A DNA stretch of 64,000 nucleotides, from the NCBI GenBank assembly GCA_037975125.1, contig CM075852.1, positions 15,340,319 to 15,404,318 of the forward strand. Direction: 5' to 3'. Shown piece by piece: positions 19,238 through 33,110 of this stretch (the first letter of the stretch is position 1; every line of letters begins with the position of its first letter). Below the pieces are notes generated by a model, which worked only from the letters and a program-made list of their open reading frames with translations, searched no databases and was not told the origin of the DNA. This DNA comes from Latrodectus hesperus. Its lineage: Eukaryota; Arthropoda; Arachnida; Araneae; Theridiidae. A program made the translations under genes and the position numbers.

Positions 19238-20668
19238 CAATTTGCACCTTTGGGACATACTTTATGCTATCCTGAAAGATAATTTAGGTGAATTTCTTGT
19301 TTTGTGGAATTTCCTGCTTGCAATAGTATCTCAAAGATTAAAAGAAAAAACTACTAAGAATATATTATGATTTCTTAATCTTTACATAGGTCATGTTTAT
19401 GTATAAGTTTTCAAATTTAAATTTTGAAGGAAATTTTTTATGACTTAATTGTAAAATTTCGATATTTTGAAATATAATATTTAAACCTTTAACTCAATAT
19501 CCGACATTTTAATTTAACGAAACTTTTGTTAAAACTGTGAACTTATATAGCACCTTGTCTTTCTTTCATTTGAATTATATTTCTCAAAATAGTAAAATAC
19601 AAAGAAACTTTATGAATATGTTTACTTTAATTGAATAAAGATAAACTTAATCAAGTTATTATATTCATATAACACTATTTCATCGGATTATATTTATAAA
19701 ATTTTAAATAACTTTCAAGGATTTGATGAACTTACCAATCCCTTCTGCAACCACAAATAACCTTTCGAAATATTTTAGAAAAAAAAAAACTAAGAGAATG
19801 TTTTTCAAAATTCAAAATGTGTCTATTTTTTTAAGAATTCAATCGAAACGCCTTTTTTCTGCCCGCCTAGCATATTGAGATAAAAAGAATGAATAAAACA
19901 TCAAAGGATATGAATATATTTCCTTATCAGAATTCACCTCACAAGCTGCGTTATTTGTGTCCTCATTTTTACTCTGTTCCAAACACTCCCGACAACCCTC
20001 ACAATATTCCTTCTTTCCTTCAAAACGTTCCCTATACTAACGGATATTTAATGTTCGATTCGTCCGTAATAAGTAAAATCTTTTTTTTTTTTTTTGCCCA
20101 GCCATCCTTTCACCCCACGATGGCATTTTTTTCGTTCACTATCGGTGGCAACAACTTTTATGAGTCTCTAGATGATGCCACCTAAGTATTGAGGAAAGTT
20201 TCGAGGCAATGTAATTACTACGTAGTGTTGCGTCCCTCCGGGTAAAAGTGAATGATTTTGGATATTTTTTTTGATTTGTTCTACAATTATTCCCTCCTTC
20301 AGGAATTTTAGTTTCCCATCCGAACGAATAAAGATATGAAATTTTTAAAAAATAACGATTTCATAGATTAGGATTGCAATATTTACTAAATTTAACCACA
20401 AAGCTTGGATTGAATTACCCACATCGGAATATTCATCATCAGACGATTTTAAAACTGGTAGGAGCAATTTCAAAACATATTCCGTATGTGTGTGTGGCGT
20501 ATCACATGTATATTATATTTTCTATATGTGATATACATGTCTATAACTTCTTATGTTCTCGCTCTTATTCGTAACAAAATATATTTTTCCTTAAGTATAT
20601 GCTGAAATAATGTAAAATCAAACTCATGAAATACTAGTTTAAATTTATACTTTTTAGTATGTCAATGT
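19238..20668. other. AT-rich, no gene recognised
   Basis: The 98-codon frame at 19889-20185 has somewhat balanced composition, but it resembles no family, contains a poly-Phe run from a T tract and lacks splice context. Confidence 0.35.
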
Positions 20669-20969
20669 TTTTTTTCAAACGGCGGGCACACTTGGGTGAC
20701 GAACCCTATGCCACAACAAGGCCAGAAACTGCTACTCATTTGTCTCACCTGTGAAATAAGTCACGGGAGGCGAGTAGCGTTGCCCGCGCCATACCACCAC
20801 AAACCTGTTTATAGGGTGGGCCACATTCATACAACATCACAGAAGAAAGGACAGAGAAACACAGAGAGAACAGAGAAGGAAAGATATATTCATGCCCGAA
20901 ACGGGATTCGAACCCGGGACCAACAGCTCAGGAGTCAGGAACGCTAACCATTCAGCCATCGGTCGTCAA
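20669..20969 (-). mobile_element. tRNA-derived SINE, family B, full length
   Basis: The minus strand begins with a tRNA-like head (A-box TGGCTGAATGG, B-box GGGTTCGAATCCC). The body is GC-rich, and at the left it ends in a poly(A) tail (T run on the plus strand). A perfect 11-bp duplication, TATGTCAATGT, flanks it at 20658-20668 and 20970-20980. Confidence 0.85.
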
Positions 20970-20980
20970 TATGTCAATGT

Positions 20981-22390
20981 AAAAGCCATTATATTATATG
21001 TTCAAGAAGTCCTTGAGTATGTAAAGGTAATGGGGTTTTTTTGAATTACGTCATACAAGTTTTACATTTGTGCTTTTTTGATTTTATATTTCTTACATTT
21101 ATCTTATATTAGTAAATTAAGAAAAATCCGATTACTTGCCATGCTTAGAGAATTGCTCTTGAGAATAAAGTTCTACGCAGCTGTATAATTCATGTAGACA
21201 GAAATCAAGCCTTATGCTGAGCAAACTATATAAATATTTATTGAGCTAAAAGACAAGTCATATCATGTAATATTCATTTATTTTTAATTAAAAATAAGCT
21301 CAAGAGAAAAATTCATATACATATATAATTTCTGAAGAAAAAAATTTCCAGAAAAATATAAAATTGTGTTATGTCTTCACAGCGAGAAATAAATACAAAA
21401 TTTGCATAATTCTTTAAAATAAACACTTACAGAGCAGACCGCTGACTGAATTTGCTTTAAATTCTCGATAGATTGTTTCTAAGAGAATGAACATCACTAT
21501 ATCCTTATCGTATAATTTCGTTTATATTATCTTTACTCATTTTGCTAATATCCTCTAGACATTTAGCAACCTAAAATAATAAAAACAACTAATGATATCA
21601 AAACACATAAATTTGGTTATTCTACTTAACTGTTTTTTCATCAAGAAAGAAGATTGAACTGTCGCATTTTTTTTTTCTATTTCAACAAATTGTGACAAAG
21701 TATTTTGAAAATATTTTGAATTTGGAACGACTAACGTTCCGGATTAATTAATAATTTAAATAATCGTAAAATAAAGTCTATTTTTTATAAAAAGTAGAAA
21801 TCACAGTTCAAAATTTATTTTGAAACTTACATCAACATTCAAATTGAATTAGAATTTATACTCTATATTTTGAAAAGTCTTTCTTGAATATCCATGATTA
21901 TTTTTGAACAATATCATATTCAATCAATTTCCTTTATTTTGAATATTATCTCCTTCTGAATTACAACTAATTATGACTGCAAATCAAAATTGGTATTTAT
22001 TTGTGAGCTTCCACCTATTCTCGTTAAAAAAAAATACCTTGCTTTTGTTATCAGGAAAACATAAAATTGTTCCGTTTGATATGCTTTCACAAACCTATGA
22101 TAACCTTATTCTCCTTATTTTGGAAGCTAACGTTCAAATGAAGTTTATAAAACAAAGTAACAATAGATTTTCAATTTCAAAATGGAAATAATTCCACAAG
22201 ATCGGGACATTTTGGGTTATAAGAGTTAAATGTGCATTCCACAGTTAACCTTTAACTCATCAGAACCTCGATAAATTTCAAAATAAATTTACACTTTTCT
22301 GACAATCAAAACAATATGATCATTCTTCTTTCCTCCAGTAAGGATGGTTATTTATTCATACAATTTGTGATCAAGTAAAAACGTTCTTAC
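20981..22390. other. AT-rich, no gene recognised
   Basis: No exon or mobile element was recognised. The frame at 21973-22191 has AT-driven composition. Confidence 0.4.
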
Positions 22391-22562
22391 CTTTTTTTAC
22401 TTCCCACAAAGGCTTAAAAGTGACATTAATCACTGTATCGAGTAGCCACAATAAGGTTGATTCTGTGGCATCCTTAAATTTTGTATTGTCGACAAAAGTG
22501 GTCATGAAAAAGGTGTCAAAGTACAGGATATTTGTTGAAGGACCAAAACAGACCACTTTGTA
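22391..22562 (-). CDS. Candidate internal exon, protein unknown
   Basis: On the minus strand a frame begins after AATAGTAG (acceptor AG at 22564-22563) and reads YKVVCFGPSTNILYFDTFFM and onward for about 57 codons to ...LWEVKK. It then meets a strong donor, AAAG|GTAAGAA, at 22391/22390. Residue composition is protein-like, with Cys, Trp and aromatics and no low complexity, unlike most frames here. I do not recognise the family. It could be part of the same minus-strand gene as 24250-24388, since that exon ends in phase 0 and this one can start in phase 0. The alternative is a chance open frame. Confidence 0.3.
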
Positions 22563-22789
22563 CTACTACTATTGGTAACATTAAAAAATTAGAGGCTCTG
22601 TCTCTCAAACTGAGCAAAATAGGAGAAAAAAATCAGTCAAAAATACTAATAATTTTATATTGAATGATACTTTTGATACTAATATGTGTATAATTTTAAA
22701 TGATTTGAGCATATCTTAGCTACACCACGAAACGTTCAAAACGAAAACACTTGTCATTTGAATCAAGCCGTCAGCGACCACGCCAGACT

Positions 22790-22839
22790 CCAAAATTTAC
22801 ACCAAGACTGAAAACCAAAATTTACACCAAGACTGAAAA
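22790..22839. repeat. Perfect 25-bp tandem duplication
   Basis: The unit beginning CCAAAATTTACACC occurs twice back to back, at 22790-22814 and 22815-22839, without mismatch, which suggests a recent event. Confidence 0.9.
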
Positions 22840-22890
22840 ATATTTCCTTTTTCATGCGTTCAATACGTAAACTAAGGAATTTACACACAA

Positions 22891-23085
22891 GTCTGTGTGC
22901 AAAGTATTTTTTAGTATCAAATGGATGATGCTCTACTACTTTATAATTCATCGCTAAATTCCTAATTTTATCTTTGGTGACGCTGTAAATGTCTGTGTGC
23001 AAAGTACTTTTTAGTATTAAATTGCTGATACTCTACAATTTTGTAATTGATGGCTAAATTCCAAATTGTATCGTAATTTCTTTGT
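22891..23085. repeat. 100-bp tandem duplication
   Basis: Two copies starting GTCTGTGTGCAAAGTA at 22891 and 22991 are clearly homologous with scattered differences. Confidence 0.8.
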
Positions 23086-24249
23086 CAATTTTTGTTATTT
23101 TCAAATTTTATCATGTAATTTCTTTTTCTTATAGTTTATAGTTACTTTCCTATACATCGGCATATTATCTATAAAAACTGCTGTCGGGATTCTGAATTTA
23201 AGAATGAGATAGCTGGGTAGTTTGTTAGTTATTGAATATCTAGGGATTTAGCAAGCGTATATCTGTGATTTGAAAAAATTAAAAAGTAGGTTTAGTCAAT
23301 AAAATATAAAGAATAAAAGCTATTGTTCGAGTAAAAATTTTGAACAAGGCTAGCTATTCTTTTTAAGATACACTCTTTTAGCATTCATTATTATACTACA
23401 CTCTGTTTTAAAATTCATGTTCCTTATTAAGGCATAGTTACAAGATTCACTTTTTTCTATTTTTATCCACAATAATGACTACCTAGTGCAACTACATCAT
23501 AACATTAAATTAGAAAAATTTTTCAATCTATTCTCTGTAACAATAATTCCATCGGTTGAACAACTAAAATTTCGCCAGTTATTTTGATCTTGGTGCTAAA
23601 TCCTCTGAAATACGGTGAGACCTCAAACATACTTCGCTTAAAAATCATTCAAGCCAACATAGAATAAAAATTTTGCGTAGTTTTTGATGTATTGAGGGAA
23701 ACAGTTATAAAACGCTGTGCAGTTTCAGTAAATTAATTATTTCTGCTATTCAAGAATATTTTCCAATTTTAACTAAAACATATCATTCAGCATTTCTCAT
23801 GATCATTTTTTTAAAAAGAAATTGGGATGAATCAGTTTTGAATTATGTTTTTTTTTCAATGAATTCAAAAAAAAGATTTGAGATGATAGGGTGTCTTCAT
23901 TTTTTACTGATAATTTGAAGAGCCATAATATGAAATATATTAACTTTTCTAAAAACATTTAGATAATTTTTAATTACGTTTAATAAATTCATTTTTTTAC
24001 TATAAAACTGAACATATTTAGAGCAATTTCAGTTTTTTTTTTTTAGCAGCAAAGCCGATTGAACTTTTTTAAGACATTGAGAGCGTTAGAGGATTTATAA
24101 AATTAATTTTTATGAAGTATTCATTTTTTTTTTTCTTTTCAACCATAAAGTGCTTTTTTTTTTCGTTTCAGTTGAACTCCTGACTACGTCAATTTTTACA
24201 ATTCTCATTGGTTTAAAACATCCATGACGTCAGATAACGTTTCATTTAC
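23086..24249. other. AT-rich, nothing recognised
   Basis: No coding or repeat signal recognised. Confidence 0.4.
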
Positions 24250-24388
24250 CTCACACATCGCATTGAGACGGCATAGTAAATCCGACTGGTCGACGTACTT
24301 GTGCATGTCTTCAAATCGCATTCCTCGAGTAGGAGCAAACAAGGCGAAGTTCACCATTGAATGTCTGAGAATAGTGTCCAAGTCCATT
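24250..24388 (-). CDS. Candidate internal exon, protein unknown
   Basis: On the minus strand, after TTAACAG (AG at 24390-24389), a frame opens as A + MDLDTILRHSMVNFALFAPT and runs through ...LLCRLNAMCE to a possible donor GAG|GTAAAT at 24250/24249. Codon choice is GC-balanced and the peptide is protein-like. The acceptor has a weak pyrimidine tract. If unspliced the frame continues 14 more codons. The family is not recognised. Confidence 0.3.
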
Positions 24389-24591
24389 CTGTTAAGTTAA
24401 CGATTTCTTATCTAAGCACCAAATCATCGGTTTGAGAAACCGTTTTCTATTGATTAAAGCCATCAACACATTGACAATCAAACAGAAGAAAAGCAAAATT
24501 ATAAAGATAAGACAAAGTATCCACTTTATAGCTAGTTTAAATCGGCAAAGACGATTTAAAATTTTATAATTTCGAATTAATATAATTAATA

Positions 24592-24895
24592 ATATGTTGT
24601 TACTAATGACACTTAGACAATCCAAGCTCGCTATACCTTGGCTATGCGGATTTAAGTCCATTGGGAGCGTCTTTCGTTTTAATCAGAGCACCATGAAGGT
24701 GAAAGTACGACTTTGCTCTACACACATGCCATAGATACCAATTTATAGGGTAGGAAACCATTCACACCTCATTCATACAAGGAAAGGACAAGACAGAATA
24801 GATACAGAAAAGTACATCCATGCCCGAACCGGAATTCGAACCCAGGACCTCCTTATCCGTAGTTAGGCACGTTGACCACTAAACAAGTTGGTCGG
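24592..24895 (-). mobile_element. Chimeric SINE: family C head, family A tail
   Basis: Reading minus-strand from 24895, the tRNA-like head and first half of the body match the family C SINE at 33111-33389 up to GGCATGTGTG (about 24719). From TAGAGCAAAGTCG onward the sequence matches the 3' part of family A (as at 31492-31875), ending in the AAC tail at 24592. A single junction separates the two. Confidence 0.7.
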
Positions 24896-26264
24896 CTATT
24901 CATAATTGTAATATTTATAAACAGTCTCTTTTAAATCTTAGGAATAATGCCTTGCTTACGCTAACATTAAAAAATTTTCGTTTGAATTTTTTTTAACATT
25001 TATTGCATATTGTTTCCTTTTTTAAACTTCCTGATTCATTTCTATAATGAAATATATATTTCTTTTCATCGTTTTTAAATCCCAATATTTTGTTCGGACA
25101 GGAAATTCAGTAAAAAAATAAAATGTATAGGAGGTCAACTTGAATATAGCAGTTTAAATTAAAAAAATATTTGCGCAAAAAATTCATAGATATTTATAAA
25201 AAATTAAAATGATGCATGTAAGTTTTATTGAAAATGTGTGTGTGACATAAGTTGTCAGCAAAATAAGATTGCGGGTGATTAAATGGCGACAACTTTGTTC
25301 ACAAATAACTTTCATAACAAAACCAAAACAACATAAGCTAATAATTAATTATCAGTCATTTTTATACTTCGTACAGTTTCTGTGAGAATAAATGGCTCCA
25401 AAAATCCATTTAAGAAGCAAATTTAAAAGTCCTTTTTCCGACTGGAGTAAAACGCCCATTGTAAAATGTTCTTTTGAGGGCAAATTTCCATTACAGCTCG
25501 TTGAGTGGGCGAGTCTAATGAGTAATGCTACATATGCAAGGATCATTTCTCAGCTGTTTATAATGTTGCTGTGGAACTCAGGACCGTTTTCAGTACTTGT
25601 CCTTTGAAGCGTGCCGCGGTAAAATGAGAGTTCATCTTTCAAAAGCTCTAATAAGACTCTCAGCAGACACTATTTCCAGACCCGTTGACACTCGGAAAAG
25701 AACCAGGTCTCCCACGCCGAGTCTTCAATGGAGTCTCTCGTACTGTTGGCTACCCACTTCTTTGGTTTAAGAATCAAATTTAAGTTGGAATAATGAAGTT
25801 GATGATTATTTTCGAATTATAACCCTAAAATTCAAGGAATTTCCATAATATTATTTAATATTTCAATGTTATGCATACATAATTAGGTGATGAAGAAAAG
25901 AAGAAGAGCTCTAAAATTCCTCAATTTCAAACTTGAATCTTAAAAGATTCTCGAATCTAGAGTATTTCTTGATTACTTCATTTAAGAACAGTACGAATAA
26001 AAATTATAAACTTTTTATTAGGATGGAATTTTTTTATAAGACTTTTTTATAAGAATTTTTTTATAACAAACCATACTGAATAAAAAAATTTAAAAAACAA
26101 TTTCTAAAACATAATAAAAATTTATTAAAGCTGATAATTTAAATTTAGTATCAAATGCAAATATAATTTTAACTTAGAGACTTTATTAATAAAACATTTA
26201 AAAAAAAATTTTCCAAGTTTTTTATAAAAAAGAGTGGATTTTCTATAAAAATTTTACAAAAAGA
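24896..26264. other. Mostly AT-rich; GC-richer patch 25390-25760
   Basis: The patch has overlapping frames on both strands (plus 25392-25607; minus 25352-25546), but neither matches a family I know or has convincing splice sites. The remainder is AT-rich. Confidence 0.35.
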
Positions 26265-27141
<877 letters not shown>

Positions 27142-27147
27142 TTTATT
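27142..27147 (-). promoter_or_regulatory. Candidate poly(A) signal
   Basis: AATAAA on the minus strand, about 195 bases downstream of the stop codon of the exon at 27343-27549. Such hexamers are common in AT-rich DNA, so only the position supports it. Confidence 0.3.
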
Positions 27148-27342
27148 AGATGAATGTAGAGCATTGAGGAAGTTGCTTCTTTGGTAACTTTCTGCGTATT
27201 TCCGCGGTTTCGCTCCGGGTGCTTCCTCTGTGTCTTCACGACGAGACCCCGGCACAAAATCATAATTTCAATTTCAAGTAGGGGAGTTAATTCTTAAGAA
27301 TCACGCTTCTGGAAAATACCGCTTTGTGAAGATGGAAAAGAC

Positions 27343-27549
27343 TCATCTCCCCCCCTCAATTGCTGTTTTCTCTGCTTGTATGTTACGTAACATCGATTCG
27401 TTCCAATGCTCGTCTGTCATTGGTGGAAATGTCTCGGTTATATTGTTGGTAAAGTGCAATGTTGAAATGAATCTGATGAGGATGAAGCTATAACAGGGTA
27501 GCCATAAAAGCATATACAGGGGAATCAACCAACCAATCCAACAATTTAC
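27343..27549 (-). CDS. Candidate terminal exon, SLC6-type transporter
   Basis: After an acceptor (TATTCAG, AG at 27551-27550) the minus strand stays open for 68 codons to TGA at 27343-27345. It begins VNCWIGWLIPLYMLLWLPCY, a hydrophobic span of about 24 residues, followed by a polar tail with DEHWNES and ending EGGR. The GW(L/I)I...(L/I)P.Y pattern followed by a polar tail recalls the last membrane helix and cytoplasmic end of sodium-coupled neurotransmitter symporters (SLC6). An exon boundary just before this helix is common in that family. A candidate poly(A) signal lies 195 bases downstream. Upstream exons, which would lie to the right, were not recognised in this window, so this may be an isolated exon before a long intron, or the family call may be wrong. 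Confidence 0.4.
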   Translation of the reverse strand, partial: VNCWIGWLIPLYMLLWLPCYSFILIRFISTLHFTNNITETFPPMTDEHWNESMLRNIQAEKTAIEGGR

Positions 27550-28313
27550 CTGAATATACATGTATTCAAGAAGGTATGCATAACTGCAACAAACTTTTCA
27601 ATATTTTAGAACCAGAAACTCTACGTTTTACAAGATAGTAACTTTCAATGAGACTTGTCGATGATTTCACAGAGATGATAAACCTATGTTTATAAAAAAG
27701 AATTTGAAGATCCTCCCTATAATTTTGCGTGGGATTAAATATTCCTAAAACTACATTTGGATAATTTTATTTCTATAACATCAATAATGCCATTCAAAAT
27801 AACATGCAATAATATCATAAAATATTTCCAATTTTGGGAAAATATAAAACTGTTCAAAATTTGATTTAATATATATTTGTATGTACGATTGTGAATGAGA
27901 TTTTGCGTATATCGTACTATATTTTTTATATAAAATTTATGTTATGATTTGAATACACATAGATTTTTGAATATCATAAAATCTCAGGTATCATTAATAC
28001 TTTAGTACTAATAGCATATAGATACTATTTATGCATTTAAAGTTAAGTAAGCCTTAATATCTTAACGAAATTATCCCCAAATAAAAATGTATTCCCTTAA
28101 TAAAAATATCCCAAGGGCAAATTTCTCTAAATTAAAATACAATTATTTCATTACTGAATTACTAATGATGTACAAAAAAGGTATTATGTATAAGTTTTTT
28201 GATTGATATTAAATGCACAGAATGCTTAATTGTGGTCACATGTTCGCTTATATTTATCAATCTACAAAATACAGAAACCATAAAGAGTTGAAAATATGGC
28301 ATAAAACCATTTA
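27550..28313. other. AT-rich, nothing recognised
   Basis: No coding or repeat signal recognised. Confidence 0.4.
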
Positions 28314-29832
28314 CACTGGTATGTAAAACTTAAACAACAGTGTAAATTTTAAGTAGATAGACATAAATTGCAGAAAAAAGGTTCTTGTGGCCATTAAAAT
28401 GAACATGTAATTCCCTAGAAAGATTATGCGTATACAAATATCAAGAATAAAACGTTACATTCTACGTGAGCGTATTCAAAACGCGTACAGTCCTCAAGAT
28501 GCAATAAAAGGAAGGTGGACATGTAATTAAAGATATTCTCTGCTAGCACAACAGAATTCTCTAGTGAAGTATGGCTAGAAGAAATCTTCAACCTTCATCT
28601 TCTTCGCATTAGTTTTACACGTAAAAGAATAATCGAAAAGCTAGAGGAATGGCGTAGTGTCATCGATCTAGTTGAAAACTTCGGAGTCAACAAAAGTGCC
28701 CTTTCGCGCGCTTGGAAAGGCTTCCAAACCATAGGTACAATCATTCGGAAAGTTGATGGGGGTCGCCCAAGGAAAGTAACTGTAATAGATGTGAAGGATA
28801 TATCTTCCTACAGGTTAAAAGAGCCCGAAGCTAATCAGCAGGTTACATTGTGCAACAAATGTGTATAGCAGTGTGACTACAAGTGTCGTTGTTTACAGAT
28901 GTCCAGACGCCTTCACAAAAGTGGCCTATTTACTCGCTGTCCGGAGCGGTTGGAAGTTGTCCTTTAGCACCACTGCTTAGAGTGATTTAAGGATCACAAA
29001 AACTGGACACCTCATCAATGATGTCGTTGTCCTGTTTACAGATGTGTGAGTCATTTCAGTGCCACAAACAATTCTCAACTCCAGATGGTTTTGAAAGAGG
29101 TTGTGATACGGTTTCACATCAAAGTAATATTACGGGAAAAAACCCGTTACATTGGTCATGGAGTGGTCACTTGGAAAGTCATTATGCTCAACTGGTGGAC
29201 TATATACCACGTTTTTGATAAAAATTCTTAAACCACAGATCGCTATTATAAGATGGTGTTCAGTTTCCATGTTCGTTTGTTTCGAGGTAATTAGAGCAGA
29301 CTTCATTATTTTGGATGACAATGCACCGCCACTCAACACTCCAGCTGTTCTGAAGATACTGAAAAAAATACCGCAAAAGTGGATTGAACAGTATATTCTG
29401 CTGATTTAAATCCCATGCTTTGGGAAGACACCTAGTGGCACGATTACTTCTCTCGGAAAACATCCAAAAATTGAAACAGATATTGATTGAAGAACAGACA
29501 CTCTTATTTCAAGAAATTTTAGACAATTCTGTGCTCTGTATGAAGACATAGTACGAGACAACCTTTGCAGTAAGAGGAAAGCATATCCTAAATTAAGGAG
29601 CATATACTTGTTGTTCTCCCTCTTAGACAGACAATCATGTGTGACAATACTATGAGCTCAATAAAGCTTTTTTTATTTTATACTGTAGGGGTGGTATTCA
29701 TTTTTGCGCAACTATGCTTTGGTCATCGCTTAAGTTTAAAAAAGGCTGTCATTCATTTCTTAAACCACATCTTTCAGATGATTTCTAGTGGAGTTATGAC
29801 AAAAAAATAGCTTTAAGTTTGGTACACCAGTG
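28314..29832 (+). mobile_element. Full-length decayed Tc1 transposon
   Basis: The left end CACTGGTATGTAAAACTTAA and right end (complement CACTGGTGTACCAAACTTAA) are inverted repeats of about 23 bases, each bordered by TA (28312-28313, 29833-29834), the usual Tc1 target duplication. About 1.52 kb lies between, a normal length. Transposase remnants run left to right: a helix-turn-helix part near 28640-28830, FTDV...SFQC near 29030, a LDDNA block at 29311-29330 and YSADLNPM at 29394-29417. Multiple frameshifts and stops make it inactive. Confidence 0.8.
28571..29640 (+). pseudogene. Tc1 transposase pseudogene
   Basis: DDE-type transposase that would cut and paste the element at TA sites. Recognisable segments are the DNA-binding helix region (VENFGVNKSALSRAWKGFQ, about 28665-28722), the first catalytic Asp region (family form FTDESRF, here FTDV), the second (LDDNA; the following family residues RPH are changed to PPL) and YSADLNP preceding the expected third acidic residue, which is replaced (NPM instead of NPIE). 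At least four frame changes and several stops separate these blocks. The missing third acidic residue alone would abolish catalysis. Confidence 0.7.
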
Positions 29833-30467
29833 TACATAAAATTTTGTTCAACTATATTCACACACTGGTCAGCGAATTAGAAATTTAAAATCAATATTTT
29901 AATAGATCGCTGTTTGCACTGATGATAAAGCTTATCCATTCGGGCATCCAGTCTGCATGATCTACAGAGCATTTATGCCCAAAGAATATCATTCATAAGC
30001 CATGTAGCTTTTATAAGAACTCTTAAAGTAGATGAAAATGCAGAGTGCTGTTGGGTGCGTTTGTGTCCATATATTTTCTATGAAGTATATCACAGTGACC
30101 TGGAAAGTTAGTGAGAATCAAACTATTCAGAAAATCAATTTTAAGCACTTCTGACATGATGGATGGCTATTTTATCGTCCATGAAGTATCCGTCACCATC
30201 AGAATAAAAATTCAACATTGCAAGCTGCTCTTGATATCACAATATATTTAAGTATCTTGTACTTGTTTGTTTATTCTGGAGGACCCACACAGCACATTAC
30301 TTTCACGCCAAGGAGCTATCATTGCTTTCTCATCCGATCCTTGCTCACTGCGACATGGATTCATGGCTTCTTGGAGTTCAATAGCAATCGGCATCATTCA
30401 TTAGTGCAAAATAATGTGTAGCATGAGTTATCCGATCACAATACCTGTTCCTGATTCTCGGATACTG
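29833..30467. other. No gene recognised
   Basis: Composition is somewhat more balanced near 29990-30420, but I see no frame with homology I recognise. It may be an old mobile element. Confidence 0.3.
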
Positions 30468-30722
30468 TTGCATCATCATGCTTCCCTGTTCCCAGCCTTG
30501 AGTTGGGCTCTACCAGTTACATAGAAGCAGCCGGGTGGAGTCTTCGTCATTTTGAAGCAGGGATCAAGCAGAAGGCCCCAATACTTGGCCTGCCAACCCC
30601 AAAGGAATCATTTCACTTGGAGGACATTGCGACCACGCCCAATTTTCTCAAAATGTTTCTCAATCGGTGTTGTTTCCGATAGAGAAACAACACCCTAACC
30701 AACCAGGACACTGCGGTCCTCA
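30468..30722 (-). mobile_element. SINE family D, diverged copy
   Basis: The complement of 30468-30722 matches the family D SINE: the tRNA-like head remnant near 30700-30722, the conserved central block AATGTCCTCCAAGTGAAATGA (30628-30648) and the 3' stem-loop with AGAGCCCAACTCAAGGCT (one pair lost). A short duplication near 30660-30690 disturbs the head. Confidence 0.65.
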
Positions 30723-31480
30723 GATGTTCAATGCCTTCTTTCTCAACTTAATTGTAATATATGCATTTTTAACCTGTGCAATTCTCTAAACATAATTCGT
30801 GCTGAAATTTGTTGGGAAGAGTCTTATAGTTGATGACTTTTAGCATTTTCAACGCAGTAAAGTGACTGCTCTTCCGTACAATTCTTCGGAGATGACACTA
30901 TGAAAACTGTGCTCGAACCGCAATTATGTCTTCTAGACGAAGACTGTGGGTTCTGATACCAACTTTTTGAAAACTTTTGATGTGGCTACTTTTTTGAGAA
31001 CCCGGAGAGATATTCTGCCTTCGAAAATGAGGCCTGTGATCAACGAGCACCGACAATAAGCAATTTTTCGAATGTCGTTTTTCCCATTTTACTTTTTCAT
31101 CGTGAAATGCATTATTGCGCTTACTCATTCTAACATTCTAATGATATGTTAAACACATTGAATTATTTTTATATAAAATAATTTGATAAAAAAAGTTTGC
31201 ATACTTCATCCCTGATAAGCATTTAAATAAAAAAAAATAGGTTTCTAGTTCATTGTGTATTTTTTTATAAGTATTTTACTAAATGCAATTTTCTCTTACT
31301 TTTTTGAAAATAAACATTCTAATTTTTAAGCCTAAATGTATACAAGATGGAATGCCTTTTAGGGCACAACTGCGAAATAATTTGACGTTTCCACCAAATA
31401 CATAAAAATATTGTCTCTGATCAATTGTAAATAGTAGACTATGCTAATTACAGCAAAAAGGAAATAATAACATATTTCGC
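30723..31480. other. No gene recognised
   Basis: The 76-codon minus frame at 30898-31128 has acceptable composition but no known domain and no splice support. The rest is AT-rich. Confidence 0.35.
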
Positions 31481-31491
31481 TTTACAATTAT

Positions 31492-31875
31492 ATCGTTGTT
31501 ACTTGTGACAATTTGACAAACTAAGCTCACTCTGCCGACGGCTATCCGAATTTAAATCAGTAGGGTGCGTCTTTCGTTTGACCAGAGCACCAGGAAGGTG
31601 AAAGTACGGCTTCGCTCTAAACTCCTCCGATAGATGGCACCACCAGAGGATCCACACCCGCAATTTTGACATTGATGTGGAGGGGGAAGAAATTTTCTCC
31701 AGACCATTACACCCATGGTTACTGCTCAACGACTGACCACAGGACTTTTGATTCCACAGATTTACCGAGCACGTATATCGCATGTACTCGATAAGGCTTT
31801 GGCGGCATTGGGAATTGAACTCCACTACCGGAGGAAAGCCCGATACCCTAACCACATTAGAGTACCACAACCTTC
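31492..31875 (-). mobile_element. SINE family A, full length
   Basis: About 384 bases matching the copy at 1727-2110. The tRNA-like head is at the right (B-box complement GGGAATTGAACTCC, slightly decayed) and the AAC tail at the left. Flanks TTTACAATTAT (31481-31491) and TTTACTATTAT (31876-31886) are an 11-bp duplication with one mismatch. Confidence 0.8.
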
Positions 31876-31974
31876 TTTACTATTATTAATTTACATTTTG
31901 TATATTTATCTATTGTGTGTTTTATCACATTATGCTTTCAATTAATTCGGAACTTTATGGGATATAAATTAATG

Positions 31975-33098
<1,124 letters not shown>

Positions 33099-33110
33099 AA
33101 TGATCAGAAA

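Noticed and set aside
19889..20185. 98-codon plus frame
   Set aside because: It contains a poly-Phe run from a T tract, has no homology I recognise and no splice context.
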